Shown: piece after piece, positions 1 to 8,596 of the stretch
How positions within the stretch are numbered: the first letter of the stretch is position 1
How the letters are laid out: the number at the start of each line of letters is the position of its first letter
Origin: Kribbella aluminosa
Lineage (GTDB): Bacteria > Actinomycetota > Actinomycetes > Propionibacteriales > Kribbellaceae
Assembly (NCBI RefSeq): GCF_017876295.1
Contig: NZ_JAGINT010000001.1
Location: 124,001-188,000 of the forward strand
Direction of reading: 5' to 3'
DNA length: 64,000 nucleotides
Notes under the pieces: generated by a model
The model's database searches: none
What the model was told of the DNA's origin: nothing
What the model saw: only the letters and a program-made list of their open reading frames with translations
Translations under genes and position numbers: made by a program

Positions 1-1338
1 GTTGTCTGCAGGATCGTCACCGGAGTCCGGGTCGAACACAGCCTTCCAGCCTGCGCTCTTGGGCACGTTCGCGATCCCGACGAACTCCGCGTAGCGCCGT
101 ACGTGGCCCTTCTGCTGCTCGTAGACGTAGTCCTCGGCCAGCATGGCCAGGTAATTCTTGGCCAGGGTCTCGTAGATGAGGCGGCCGGTCTGGCCGAACC
201 GTTGCGCGACGTCGTCCAGCGACGCAGGCACCTTCGGTCCCGGCCGGTTCGCACCGTGCGCGCCTTGAGGTTTGACGTGCGTTCGGCGTGGCTTGCGGTG
301 CGTCAAAAGAGCAATGTCGACACCCGCGACCGCGGCGATGTTGTCGGCGAGTGGCGCGAGCTCGTTGAACTGCTCCGGCGTGATCGTCTTGTCCTCGGTG
401 CGCGGGTAACTGACGACCTGTGCCTCGTACATCTTCTGGTACGTCTCGAGGACGAGTTTGGCCTTCACGCCCTTGCCGACCAGCATCGACGACAGCGCCG
501 CGAGGTCGAGCAGCCGCGGCGGCGCGGTCTGCTTCGTCACCGTGGCGTCGAGCACGACCGGCGATGCCGCGTACCGCTGCGGTACCTGAGCCTTCTGCCC
601 GAATCGCGGCTCGTTCGGGTTCGTGTACATGACGTCGTTCTCGTCGCGGAAGCGGTTCTGGAAGAACGGCTGCTTGACGTAGTCGCTGTACGCCTTCAGC
701 TGGTCCCCGACCAACTTGACCATCGCGGACTTCAGCCGGCCCTGCCGCAGCACCGTGTCCCGGCCGCGGGAGCGCGCGATGCTGGTCGCGCAACGGGTCC
801 ACTGCATCGACAGGAAGTCGAACTTAGAGCGGTAGATCGCCTTGGCATACTCGTCGAAGTGCTGCAGCGAAGCGATCGTCTTACGCGACGAGAACGCCTT
901 CTGCAGCGACGCCGGTGCCTCGTCGGTGAAATACATGCGCGACCACGACTTCGGCCGCAGACCCAGCTCAAGGAACGCATTCACGGCAATCATGCCGCCC
1001 TCACCCGTCGGGTCCACATCGGTCGCTATCACGATCTCGTCGCAGCCGGCCAGCGTCTGCTTCACCTCCTGCGCCACCTTGGCAACGCCCTTGATGACCT
1101 CCAGATCCCAGGTGAGGTCGCGCGGATCCCAGGGAAGATTCGCCAGGTCCCACCGGTGATACCTGCCTGCCAGAGCGGGATCGGACACCATCTGGTGCGG
1201 GTCGACGAACTCATACAGGTGCCCACGTGCGTGGGCGATGACGAACCGCTCGCCGTTGTAACTGCCGCTCTTGCCTCCCAGTGCCGCCGCGAAGTGGCGC
1301 GCGGCCGACGGCTTCTCGGTCAGGATCCCCACAGTCAT
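1..1338 (-). CDS. Type IA DNA topoisomerase (TopB/TraE-like), C-terminus beyond window
   Basis: The minus strand is open from an ATG at 1338 to the window edge (446 codons). The N-terminus (MTVGILTEKPSAARHF) is a TOPRIM start with the catalytic Glu. About residue 120 comes VIATDVDPTGEGG, the TOPRIM acidic motif in a DxDxxGEG form. Near residue 330 is SYPRTEDKTITPEQF, the active-site Tyr motif of topoisomerase III-type enzymes. The family relaxes or decatenates DNA through a 5'-phosphotyrosine intermediate. It is probably the last gene of an operon with the two minus-strand genes upstream, although a 33-bp palindrome lies in between and may give it its own control. Plasmid-borne type IA enzymes usually help replication or transfer; which one applies here is not shown. 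Confidence 0.9.
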   Translation of the reverse strand, partial: MTVGILTEKPSAARHFAAALGGKSGSYNGERFVIAHARGHLYEFVDPHQMVSDPALAGRYHRWDLANLPWDPRDLTWDLEVIKGVAKVAQEVKQTLAGCDEIVIATDVDPTGEGGMIAVNAFLELGLRPKSWSRMYFTDEAPASLQKAFSSRKTIASLQHFDEYAKAIYRSKFDFLSMQWTRCATSIARSRGRDTVLRQGRLKSAMVKLVGDQLKAYSDYVKQPFFQNRFRDENDVMYTNPNEPRFGQKAQVPQRYAASPVVLDATVTKQTAPPRLLDLAALSSMLVGKGVKAKLVLETYQKMYEAQVVSYPRTEDKTITPEQFNELAPLADNIAAVAGVDIALLTHRKPRRTHVKPQGAHGANRPGPKVPASLDDVAQRFGQTGRLIYETLAKNYLAMLAEDYVYEQQKGHVRRYAEFVGIANVPKSAGWKAVFDPDSGDDPADN

Positions 1339-1388
1339 ATCGACTCCACCTCAGATGTCTCCATCGCGGACACCGAGCAGCCTATCCT

Positions 1389-1421
1389 GATAGTCATTCA
1401 ATAGTCTATTGAATGACTATC
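1389..1421. promoter_or_regulatory. Perfect 33-bp palindrome upstream of the topoisomerase gene
   Basis: Arms GATAGTCATTCAATAG and CTATTGAATGACTATC match perfectly around a single T at 1405. The site is AT-rich in GC-rich surroundings and lies about 50 bp upstream of the topoisomerase start. This is the geometry of an operator for a dimeric repressor. The half-site TCATTCAATAG recurs upstream of the par and helicase/polymerase operons. Confidence 0.7.
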
Positions 1422-1532
1422 TGAATGGGTCGAGTGATGCGGTGAGGACGTGGATCGGTCGCAACTACTGCGATTGGGCCTTCCTGGCGCTGGACGCTGA
1501 TCTCGTGCTGGAGGTCGGCCGCGGCTACGTGC

Positions 1533-2702
1533 TCACCGGATCGGCCTTCCGTCCCGGTCGTCCTCGAACTTGCTGCGCTTCCGCGTCTCATCCCGGGCTC
1601 TGTCGCGAATATAGATCGCGTCCTGATGTGTGATCGGCGCGTCATGGATGTTGTGCGAACCGCGCAAGAAGTTCACCGTGCGATCGGCGATCGAGTACGC
1701 CACCGATTGCTCGATGACAGCGCTGGTCCGCTGAATGGCTGTCGCCATCGCGTGCAGACGCTCCAGCTGGGCGGTGCGCTCGTGCTCCAGTTGCTCGAGG
1801 GTATCGATGCGCCCGGCTATCGAACCGAGCAATGGGTCCTGTGAGCGGAACAGCTCGACGGCCACCTGTGTCGCCGGGTCCGTCTCCATGCGCACGTCCA
1901 GCTGGGCCAGCAAGAAAGCCGTCACCAGAGCACCCTGGCTCAGCCGCCGGCTGAACGCCTCGGCCACCTTGTCGCTGACACGTCGCTCGCGTATGGCCGC
2001 GGAGTGAAGCTGCAGGCGCAGCGCATCCACGAGCGCGCGAGGCAGGTTCCGCACCATGGGCTGGCTCGCCAGGCCGATGATCCGGAAACCTGACTCCGGC
2101 AGGGATTCGGCAGTACCGCTGCCGCCGCCCCTTGTTCCGGTTGCTGCCTGGATCGCGTCCTGCTGGTCGGTCTTGCGGTGCGCTGACACCGCGGACTCGG
2201 CCAGGTTATCGAGGTTCCGCTCGTCCTCGGCGTCCAGTACCGCATCGAGCTCCTGAGGTGCTCTGATCTCCGGCCTTGGACCACTCGTATCTGTGCCATC
2301 CGATCGGGGAGACGTCGCGGCTGGTTGCTGTGGGTCCGGTAGGGGCGCCGATGTACCGCCGCTGCCCGACGAGCTGCTGCGGCGCGGGCTACCGCCGTGG
2401 TTCGTCGGACTGCCCGCACCCACTGCCTCAAGCCCATCGTGCGCCGCTCTCTCGGGGGTGGGTTTGTCGGGCACCGGCTCGGACGCCGGGGGGCCGGCTG
2501 CCTGCCCAACATGAGTGGCATCTTCAATCGGTGGTTCGGCAACGTCGAAGGTCGGCTCGTCGTATGCGGCTCCCTCGGCCGGCGGAGGGGTTCCCGCGCC
2601 GGTCCGCCGGAACTCGTCGAGGAAGGACGTGTCGACCTCCATCGAGTCGTTGGCCTTCGCGTCATCGAGCAGGTCCTGAAAACTGCCGCCACCCATGATC
2701 AC
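1533..2702 (-). CDS. Hypothetical protein, disordered N-terminus and helical C-terminus
   Basis: 389 aa. I do not recognise a family. Residues ~25-190 are rich in P, S, G, E and T and likely disordered. From about 200 (FRIIGLASQPMVRNLP) onward the protein is helical, with a heptad-like stretch around LEQLEHERTAQLERLHAMA that suggests a coiled coil. The GTG start overlaps the stop of the upstream ribbon-helix-helix gene by 4 bp (GTGA), so the two are translationally coupled; an ATG lies two codons in. Pairing with an RHH protein and a topoisomerase suggests a role in plasmid DNA handling, by context only. Confidence 0.75.
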   Translation of the reverse strand: MIMGGGSFQDLLDDAKANDSMEVDTSFLDEFRRTGAGTPPPAEGAAYDEPTFDVAEPPIEDATHVGQAAGPPASEPVPDKPTPERAAHDGLEAVGAGSPTNHGGSPRRSSSSGSGGTSAPLPDPQQPAATSPRSDGTDTSGPRPEIRAPQELDAVLDAEDERNLDNLAESAVSAHRKTDQQDAIQAATGTRGGGSGTAESLPESGFRIIGLASQPMVRNLPRALVDALRLQLHSAAIRERRVSDKVAEAFSRRLSQGALVTAFLLAQLDVRMETDPATQVAVELFRSQDPLLGSIAGRIDTLEQLEHERTAQLERLHAMATAIQRTSAVIEQSVAYSIADRTVNFLRGSHNIHDAPITHQDAIYIRDRARDETRKRSKFEDDRDGRPIR

Positions 2703-3037
2703 AACTCCCCGTCCTCGGCATCGAGCAGATAGTTGTCGCCTCGAGTGAGGCCGATGAGGGAGTCGAAGCCCTGTGTGACAACCCGCTCGAGGTTCGCGCT
2801 GTTCGTCGACAAAGCCTTGACCTCGTCGACCAGCTGATTGAGCCGGGCGATCTCAAGAGTCGGCAGGTCGTAGTCCAGGTTCTCGCGCCGGATCTTCTCG
2901 TCGACAGCCTCGGCCATGTACTCGTTGACCGACGTGTAGCCGCGGCGCTGGGCCCAATACTCCGCCCGCTGCTTGACGTCTGGATGGAGGCGCACGACCG
3001 CGCGCTCCCGGCGATCCTGGTTGACGACTGCCGACAT
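2699..3037 (-). CDS. Ribbon-helix-helix DNA-binding protein
   Basis: 112 aa. Residues ~11-52 fit a ribbon-helix-helix domain: a strand RAVVRLHPDVKQRAEYW followed by a helix with YTSVNEYMAEAVDEKI. The remainder (LARLNQLVDEVKAL-type heptads) looks helical and may oligomerise. Such proteins are relaxosome accessory factors or plasmid repressors acting as dimers on short inverted repeats. It is first in a minus-strand operon with a 389-aa protein and a topoisomerase and faces an AT-rich promoter region at 3063-3125. It is a reasonable candidate for the regulator of the TCATTC sites in this element, but nothing in the sequence proves that. Confidence 0.8.
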   Translation of the reverse strand: MSAVVNQDRRERAVVRLHPDVKQRAEYWAQRRGYTSVNEYMAEAVDEKIRRENLDYDLPTLEIARLNQLVDEVKALSTNSANLERVVTQGFDSLIGLTRGDNYLLDAEDGEL

Positions 3038-3062
3038 GCCGAACCTCCCCGGTGAGCATCCA

Positions 3063-3125
3063 CGTCCTTTATTAATACATCATACTAAGCCATTTAGATA
3101 CTCATGTAATGTCTATCTAATGGTT
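3063..3125. promoter_or_regulatory. AT-rich divergent promoter/operator region
   Basis: This stretch between the minus-strand RHH gene and the plus-strand small-gene operon is strikingly AT-rich. It contains an imperfect inverted repeat, CCATTTAGATA (3090-3100) against TATCTAATGG (3114-3123), differing by one base insertion. It probably holds the promoter of the RHH operon and an autoregulatory site. Confidence 0.5.
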
Positions 3126-3320
3126 CATTGTGGCTACGGGTCGGCTTGGGCTCGTGAGATCGACAGAGTCGATCCGGGATCTCAGCGAAGAAGAAACCTG
3201 GTTGGTTGCAGGGCGCCCGGTTGAGTCCGGGCGCCGGAACCCGCAGCACTACGCGTGCGCAGGACCTCCAACGACCACTGCAGGTCTCATCCATCGACAC
3301 GACATTGAGGACCACCTGCC

Positions 3321-3590
3321 ATGCCCACAAAGACCATGACCCGAATCGACGCCGGACTGATCACCCTGAACCTTCCGGTGAGCTCCGACGGCGGAACCTG
3401 GTACCAGATCCCGTTCAAAGGCGAGAGCGCCACATACGTCGACCGCCAGGCAGCCGCCTACGTCATCGCCTACCGGGACCGGGTGGACATCGCCATCGAC
3501 GAGAACACCGACTGGTCACGATTCCCGACAACCTTCGACGCCCTGTGCGCCAACGTGCCCGTCTACGCAGTGGAGTACGCGCAGGCCTGA
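3321..3590 (+). CDS. Hypothetical small protein (89 aa)
   Basis: 89 aa, no recognised family. The composition is soluble and mildly acidic (WYQIPFKGESATYVDRQ, then VDIAIDENTDWSRF). No membrane segment or Cys cluster is visible. GAGGA about 10 bases upstream supports the ATG. It is the first gene of a run of small plus-strand genes that continues, with short gaps and ATGA overlaps, to about 10.3 kb; the start of the operon transcript is probably in the AT-rich region at 3.1 kb. Confidence 0.65.
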   Translation: MPTKTMTRIDAGLITLNLPVSSDGGTWYQIPFKGESATYVDRQAAAYVIAYRDRVDIAIDENTDWSRFPTTFDALCANVPVYAVEYAQA

Positions 3591-3637
3591 TCCACGTACT
3601 CGCCCACCCACGTCCCGAAGCGGGAGCACCGATCACC

Positions 3638-4111
3638 ATGTCATTCCTCGAACACATCGGCTACCTCGAGACCGAGGGACAGGAGCAGGCGCGACTCGCC
3701 CAGTCCCCCGAGGGCTCGACCAACCACTACCTGTCCACGCTGCCGATCACCCTTGCTGACTGGCCCCAAGACTTGCTGGTCGAGCTGCCCTGGAAGCCGC
3801 CGCGCACCACGCAGCCGCACCGTGTCGTCGTCGTACCCCTCGACTACCGGCCGGACTCGCGTCCTGGTCGCCTTGACAAGGAGCCGTTGCCGCGCAAGCG
3901 CAACAGCGGCGCGTGGAGCTGTGCTGTGGTCTCGTCCGACCATCCGAGCTATCCGGCTGGCGGCTATCGCATCGTCGTATCAGCCGCCGAGATCGCGCGC
4001 GGCCGCAGGATCGACCTCGCCGGCGTCCTGGCCAGTCCGAAACCGTCCCCAGCGATGACCACGTGCAAAAGCACGGCTGGGCAATCCGATGGAAGTGGGA
4101 CGCCGTCATGA
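3638..4111 (+). CDS. Hypothetical protein (157 aa)
   Basis: I take the ATG at 3638 (MSFLEHIGYLETEGQE). The reading frame is open further upstream but overlaps the preceding gene and does not look coding there. The middle (ITLADWPQDLLVELPW, HRVVVVPLDYRPDSRPGR) looks like a compact soluble domain, and the last 20 residues are low complexity. The stop overlaps the next ATG (ATGA), so the two genes are coupled. No function assigned. Confidence 0.6.
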   Translation: MSFLEHIGYLETEGQEQARLAQSPEGSTNHYLSTLPITLADWPQDLLVELPWKPPRTTQPHRVVVVPLDYRPDSRPGRLDKEPLPRKRNSGAWSCAVVSSDHPSYPAGGYRIVVSAAEIARGRRIDLAGVLASPKPSPAMTTCKSTAGQSDGSGTPS

Positions 4112-4356
4112 GTACCGCTACTTTCACCGACAAGCTCGGCGCCCCCGGCCGCAGCGGAGACCAGGTGATCGTGCCGATTTGCAACGACGACGGGCTGCCT
4201 CAGCTCGCGATCGCCGAGGTGGTCGAAGTCGTCGTGCGGGAGCCCAATCCATTCGCTTCCGAACTGAGCGTGCGCACACGCGTCGGCGACGACGAAAGCT
4301 GCGTCTACGAACCCGACGAGATCGTCATTCTCGCTGCGGCCGGCCCCGCGCAATGA
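4108..4356 (+). CDS. Hypothetical small acidic protein (82 aa)
   Basis: 82 aa starting MSTATFTDKLGAPGRSGDQV, at the ATG that overlaps the previous stop. The protein is acidic and strand-rich (VIVPICNDDGLPQLAIAEVVEVVVREP; VYEPDEIVILAAAG), like a small beta-barrel. It is tightly coupled on both sides. Family not recognised. Confidence 0.6.
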   Translation: MSTATFTDKLGAPGRSGDQVIVPICNDDGLPQLAIAEVVEVVVREPNPFASELSVRTRVGDDESCVYEPDEIVILAAAGPAQ

Positions 4357-4469
4357 GTGACGGCTATCGGTCCGGCGGCGAGACAAGCCAGCTCGCTGAC
4401 AACGACTTCTCGATGACGTGCTTAAGGCGCACACCTGCAACACCATCCCCGTGGTGCCCTGCGTGGTAG
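4353..4469 (+). CDS. Possible very small ORF (38 aa)
   Basis: The ATG at 4353 overlaps the preceding TGA (ATGA) and runs 38 codons to a TAG just before the lipoprotein gene. The product has no recognisable domain and its C-terminal half is Pro/Thr/Trp rich. The coupling geometry is the only real support; it may be fortuitous. Confidence 0.25.
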   Translation: MSDGYRSGGETSQLADNDFSMTCLRRTPATPSPWCPAW

Positions 4470-4488
4470 CCACCAAGACAGGAGAGCC

Positions 4489-5076
4489 GTGATCTTCCGT
4501 AACATCGCACGAATCCTCGCCGTCGTCCTGATCGGCGCCGGTGCCCTGGTGGCCTGCAGCGACGATCAGCAGGCCTGTGCCGCCATCGCAGGTAGCCCGT
4601 CGAAGCCGAGCCCGCCGAGGCCGGGATCCCAGCGCACCTCGTCGAAGGTGCAAGACCGGCCGATGAAGGCCTCTGGCTCGAAACCGGGCAGCAGCAAAAA
4701 GACGACAACGAACCCGTACTGGCGCACGTCGACCAAGCCCACCACCTGGGGCGGCTACAACACCGGCGGGCGAAACTGGTCGCAGCCGTACCGGAAGAAC
4801 ATGCCGCTCGCACCTCAGCCGGTCATCGTGAACTACTACGGCCGCGACTACCGCACCTATCCAAGCTATCCCGGCTATTACACAGTTGGGGTATGGCCCG
4901 AAGGGTACGGCGCCCGATACGGCTGCGTGGCTGACCGCGAGAGTACTCCGGAGCCGACCGGCACACCGACGCCGTCCCCGACAGCAACGGCAACCACCAC
5001 CGTCGAGCCGACCACGACTCCGACCGCCTCCGCGACCCGCAGCGGAACGGCGCCTCCGAGCGACACAGATCGCTAG
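4489..5076 (+). CDS. Predicted lipoprotein with YP-rich core and PT-rich tail
   Basis: 195 aa from a GTG preceded by GGAGAG. Residues 1-23 form a lipoprotein signal: basic start (MIFRNIARI), hydrophobic core and lipobox LVAC with the acylated Cys at about residue 23. The mature protein is Ser/Pro/Lys rich, then has a Tyr-rich segment (VNYYGRDYRTYPSYPGYYTVG), and ends in about 50 residues of TPTPSPTATAT-type repeats. It is probably anchored in the membrane and exposed outside; the tail may span the cell wall. A surface role in transfer or exclusion is possible but not shown. Confidence 0.75.
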   Translation: MIFRNIARILAVVLIGAGALVACSDDQQACAAIAGSPSKPSPPRPGSQRTSSKVQDRPMKASGSKPGSSKKTTTNPYWRTSTKPTTWGGYNTGGRNWSQPYRKNMPLAPQPVIVNYYGRDYRTYPSYPGYYTVGVWPEGYGARYGCVADRESTPEPTGTPTPSPTATATTTVEPTTTPTASATRSGTAPPSDTDR

Positions 5077-5226
5077 GCGTTGACCGCCGCCTCGGCCCGC
5101 GTCCCCGCCGCAGGATGCCCAGCCCCAGGCCATGCGAACGGCCGCCCCGTCTCGAGGAACGCGACGCAAGCACAACCGCAGCCAGACGACCCTTCGTCCA
5201 CCCCTGTGCGCAGAGAGGAACCACAA

Positions 5227-5475
5227 ATGCGGATCTATCACGGCACAGCGGTAGACAACGACGCACCGTTCGTCAGCATGGTGGTAATTGCCAAGGATGA
5301 GGTGTTAGCACGTCGGGTGATGCACGAGTACGAGGCAGACGTCCACACAGACGACCCGCGCCTGGACAACCAGATCTGGCTCAATCCAGAGCTGAGCCGC
5401 ATTCAGGTCCTCGGTGAGGCAGCGCCGCACCTCGCAGCAGGGAGCGTGTTCTGTCCCGTACCGGGTGCGATCTAG
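5227..5475 (+). CDS. Hypothetical small protein (82 aa)
   Basis: 82 aa, starting MRIYHGTAVDNDAPFVSMVV. The frame is open upstream to 5080, but that part is low-complexity and I prefer the ATG at 5227, preceded by AGAGAGG. The protein is acidic, with a helix-like centre (VLARRVMHEYEADVHTDD). No recognised domain. Confidence 0.6.
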   Translation: MRIYHGTAVDNDAPFVSMVVIAKDEVLARRVMHEYEADVHTDDPRLDNQIWLNPELSRIQVLGEAAPHLAAGSVFCPVPGAI

Positions 5476-5657
5476 CCGTGGAGGAGGCATTCGGCCCCAC
5501 CTCCAGCAAGGAGCCATGGAAGGAGGCGATGGTCGATCCGACCGCTGCTCGCTCCGGAACGACCAGACGGCCCAGAGGTCGCCCCAGAAGTGTGACGCAG
5601 TGCCGCCCTCTGCGCGTGCTCCCGAACGACCCACCCAAGCCCACCAAGGAGACCCCA

Positions 5658-6014
5658 ATGACCACGCCCGAGCCAACCATGACCACCATCGGCAATGAGG
5701 TACCGATCCGCTTCTCCGGAGGCCTGGTCGAATTCGTCGGCACAGTGCTCCACGACCCGGCAACCGGGCTACTCGTACTGGACACCGGCGACGGCGAGCC
5801 CGAGGAGTACCTGAGCATCTCGCTCGATGCCTACGGCATCTCGCGAGAAACCGACGACGAGGTTTTCATCAAGGACAGCGACGAAGGCGAGGGCGTCGCA
5901 CAGAGCCTCATCGACGCAGGCCTGGCCGAGATCGTTGGCGAGCACAAGATCGGGTCGTTCTCGTCACGGGCCCTGCGCTTGCGACTTCTCCCGAAGGAAG
6001 GCTGCTCAGCGTAG
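5658..6014 (+). CDS. Hypothetical acidic protein (118 aa)
   Basis: 118 aa from the ATG at 5658, preceded by AAGGAGA; the upstream open frame to 5478 has shadow-like composition. The sequence is strongly acidic and strand-rich (VEFVGTVLHDPATGLLVLDTGDGEPEEYLSISLDA cut at any point shows this), with a KDSDEGEG stretch. This suggests a small soluble beta protein. Family not recognised. Confidence 0.65.
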   Translation: MTTPEPTMTTIGNEVPIRFSGGLVEFVGTVLHDPATGLLVLDTGDGEPEEYLSISLDAYGISRETDDEVFIKDSDEGEGVAQSLIDAGLAEIVGEHKIGSFSSRALRLRLLPKEGCSA

Positions 6015-6284
6015 CTGCGGAGGAGGACAAGCCCGTTCACATCAGGAGAGCCAGCAAGGCATCCGAGAGGCAGAGACAAAACACGGCTTCAGCAGAGGAT
6101 CACGAGCTGCAGGACACGAGCAGGGATCAACGGAGTTGATCCGGGCTTCATCTGGACAGCACACCTGGTCTGGCTGATCTCGGCCTCGGCGGTCTGCTTG
6201 TCGCCACTCAACCACCTAGCCCGGCGTCTGGTGCATGACACCTCAACGGGAGTAGGCCTACGGCGTTCACAGGAGGACTGCCCC

Positions 6285-6515
6285 ATGCCCGCAAACGATC
6301 CGAGCGAGATCGAGATCGACATCGCCGTAGCGCAGAAACAACTCGCGAAGCTTGCCGACGAGCAGCGGCGCATTCAGGAAAAGATCCACGTGGAACTGAG
6401 GACCCAGAACCTGATTTCGTTCTTTGCGGCCCTTAAGCAACCTGCGGCCCCGGGCGCCGACGACAGCGAACTCGAAGCGCTTCAGCTGGAGATTCGCACC
6501 CGCCTAAAGAGCTGA
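6285..6515 (+). CDS. Small coiled-coil protein (76 aa)
   Basis: 76 aa from the ATG at 6285, which has AGGAGG 10 bases upstream. Nearly the whole chain is predicted helical with heptad spacing (IEIDIAVAQKQLAKLADEQR, then RRIQEKIHVELR). It is probably an oligomeric accessory protein; no enzyme motif is visible. It precedes the SSB gene in the same direction. Confidence 0.65.
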   Translation: MPANDPSEIEIDIAVAQKQLAKLADEQRRIQEKIHVELRTQNLISFFAALKQPAAPGADDSELEALQLEIRTRLKS

Positions 6516-6893
6516 TCTGCAAGATCTCGCGGGCAGCCGTTCTCATTCTGCATCTCCGCGGTCTCCCCGGGCCCATCACGACAGCCGTGCTGCCTACGAC
6601 GTGTGCTCAACGGGTCCCGGTAGTGCCAGCGACGCACGGCTACAGCGAAGCCTGCGAGATCGATCAGCATGGCTGATCCGCGACTCGAAACGGAAGGCCT
6701 CCACTCGATCGGCGAAGCCGATTCGGGCGTCGAGATGACTACCGAATCGTGACGAGTCGCCTTGAACGGCAAGCCCTTTCGAGGCATTCCACGACCCAAC
6801 TCAGAAACCGGCGGCAAGCCGCCTCGGCAATCAGAGCAGCAACTCCATCGCCGTACCTGCTCTGCCATCCAGCCAACTCACCAAGGAGACATC
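6516..6893. other. Intergenic, no confident gene
   Basis: 378 bases between the coiled-coil gene and ssb. A 27-codon ORF at 6670-6753 (MADPRLETEGL...) ends in TCGTGA overlapping a further start, but neither has clear coding character. I see nothing else here apart from the ssb ribosome-binding site AAGGAG just before 6894. Confidence 0.4.
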
Positions 6894-7373
6894 ATGTCGA
6901 ACCCGGTCAACCACGGAACCCTCGTCGGCCGTCTGGCCCGTGACCCGATGCGATTCAGCAACAGCGACGGCTCGCAGAAGGTCGTCTTCACGGTCTTCGC
7001 GGACCGCGACTACAAGAACGCCCAGGGCGAGGCACTGTCGGACGCGATCTCGGTCGAGGCGTTCGTGCGCAAGGAGACGACCTTCGAGGAGACTCCCTTC
7101 GCCAAGATTCATCAGGGAGACAAGGTCGCGTTGAGCACGACCTTGCGCATGGACTCCTACGTGCGCAACGGCGAGAACATCTACGACCTGAAAGTCGTTG
7201 TCGAGAAGGTCACCTTCCTCGATTCGCTCCAGGTCACCCAGGCCCGCCTGGCTGAGCGAGTTGCCGCCGCTGAGCAGACCAATCTGGCCGCCCGCGCAGC
7301 TGTGCCGGCACAGGCCAAGGCCCTTGTCGGGGCCCAGAGCTCGCCGATTGGCTCCGAACTCCCCTTCGGCTGA
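6894..7373 (+). CDS. ssb: Single-stranded DNA-binding protein (SSB)
   Basis: 159 aa. I chose the ATG at 6894, with AAGGAG upstream. Residues ~5-110 are an SSB OB fold: N-terminal NHGTLVGRLARDPMRF, a strand KVVFTVFADRDYKN, and the later GDKVALSTTLRMDSYV and NIYDLKVVVEKVTF strands. The C-terminal ~45 residues are an Ala-rich linker ending in SELPFG, reminiscent of the partner-binding SSB tail but short of Asp. It coats ssDNA during plasmid replication or transfer. A second probable ssDNA-binding gene starts at 63388. Confidence 0.85.
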   Translation: MSNPVNHGTLVGRLARDPMRFSNSDGSQKVVFTVFADRDYKNAQGEALSDAISVEAFVRKETTFEETPFAKIHQGDKVALSTTLRMDSYVRNGENIYDLKVVVEKVTFLDSLQVTQARLAERVAAAEQTNLAARAAVPAQAKALVGAQSSPIGSELPFG

Positions 7374-7611
7374 TCACATCCGGTGCGCAGAGCAACCATC
7401 TGTGGACGGGAACCACCTCCGGGCCTTGCTGCAGGGAGGGCGTTCCCGTCCCCGGCAACTCCGGCGCCGACACATATCGATGGGTCTGATCTGGCTCCGA
7501 AGACGGTCCGCCTCTAGGCCGGGCTAGACAGCACCTTCTGAACGAATCCCGGATCCATCGCCGCCCCTATGAGGAGCCCATCATCGAAACTGAATCGAGA
7601 GGTGCCGCCGC

Positions 7612-8025
7612 ATGCCCGAACCACTGCTAGTGAAGACGTGGCACTTCCTGCGTCGCGGCCGAGTCTTGCGTGCTGCGCAAGGCTTCCGTGCTGCCTGGGC
7701 CACGCACGCGATGGTCGACGACCTCGCGCCGCGGATGCTGTGTTCTGAGGCAACAACGCTAGCCGACCTGCTGTGTGCGTTGGGCGAGCCGGAGTTCGCC
7801 GGCCTGTTACTGACCGCCCATGCCGTCGAGGACGCGGAGGTGCCGGATCGCCTGGCCGGCCATTACGGAGATTCCAGGATCGACGAGGCCCAAGTAGAGG
7901 CCAGGCTCGCGCATTGGCGCGAATGGGGCGAAGTCAACCAGCCGGTCCCCGCGGATCACGACCTGGACATCACAGCGCACACGGTCAGCTGGGACGAGCT
8001 TGCAGGTACCGACCGGATCGCTTGA
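7612..8025 (+). CDS. Hypothetical protein (137 aa)
   Basis: 137 aa, preceded by GAGAGG. The sequence is helical and acidic; residues 40-80 read LAPRMLCSEATTLADLL and then ALGEPEFAGLLLTAHAVEDA. A similar arrangement occurs in uncharacterised plasmid genes near ssb in actinomycetes (general impression, not verified). No catalytic signature seen. Confidence 0.65.
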   Translation: MPEPLLVKTWHFLRRGRVLRAAQGFRAAWATHAMVDDLAPRMLCSEATTLADLLCALGEPEFAGLLLTAHAVEDAEVPDRLAGHYGDSRIDEAQVEARLAHWREWGEVNQPVPADHDLDITAHTVSWDELAGTDRIA

Positions 8026-8176
8026 GCACAACCCCTGCCGGCTTTGCATCGACGCGTCAAAACCATCTTCGCTGAACCCGCCGATACCGAAGCGTCCTGG
8101 AGCCCCGCTCTACAACTGACCGCCGCGAGCACTCGCCCCGGTGAGCCAGCGAACCCACCCTTGCCCAACACACCTG

Positions 8177-8205
8177 GCCACCGATCGGCAGCCGCGATCG
8201 GTGGC
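8177..8205. other. Perfect 11-bp-arm hairpin
   Basis: GCCACCGATCG (8177-8187) and CGATCGGTGGC (8195-8205) pair perfectly over a 7-base loop, 25 bases upstream of the next start. No T-tract follows, so it is more likely an mRNA-stability or leader structure, or an operator, than an intrinsic terminator. Confidence 0.5.
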
Positions 8206-8230
8206 ATTAGTCCATTGGAGGCAGCACTCG

Positions 8231-8596
8231 ATGCAGCTCATTACGGATTGCTCCGAGTTCACACAGTTCACCGACGAGAACCTGGGAAGCACCGACTGGC
8301 AGCACGCCGCCGAGAGCTACCTCGACGCCAGAGTCGAGGGACGCGCGTTCACCGCCCACGGCCACTGGCCCCGCGGGGTCCAGTGCACCCTGAAGCAACC
8401 ACTCGAACAGCACGTGATCTTCTCTCGCGTGGTCCGCGATCACTTCACCGGCGCGGTGATGGTCTCGACCGACATCGCCGCGGTCAACCTCGCCACCTTG
8501 TGCGCTTGGGCAGCGGCGGGGTCGCCGGAGAGTCTGACAGTGCAGCCTGATGGAACCGACGGTCATCGACAGATCCGGGAACGAGGCGATGGATAG
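8231..8596 (+). CDS. Hypothetical protein (121 aa)
   Basis: 121 aa from the ATG at 8231 (MQLITDCSEFTQFTDEN), preceded by TTGGAGG. The core alternates strands (ARVEGRAFTAHGHWPRGVQC; GAVMVSTDIAAVNLATLCAW). The next gene starts immediately after its stop. No family recognised. Confidence 0.6.
   Translation: MQLITDCSEFTQFTDENLGSTDWQHAAESYLDARVEGRAFTAHGHWPRGVQCTLKQPLEQHVIFSRVVRDHFTGAVMVSTDIAAVNLATLCAWAAAGSPESLTVQPDGTDGHRQIRERGDG

Noticed and set aside
103..1404. 433-codon plus-strand ORF antisense to the topoisomerase
   Set aside because: Arg/Leu/Val-biased composition of an antisense shadow; the minus strand encodes a clear type IA topoisomerase.
3964..5241. 425-codon minus-strand ORF
   Set aside because: Overlaps several coupled plus-strand genes and a clear lipoprotein signal; composition is antisense-like.
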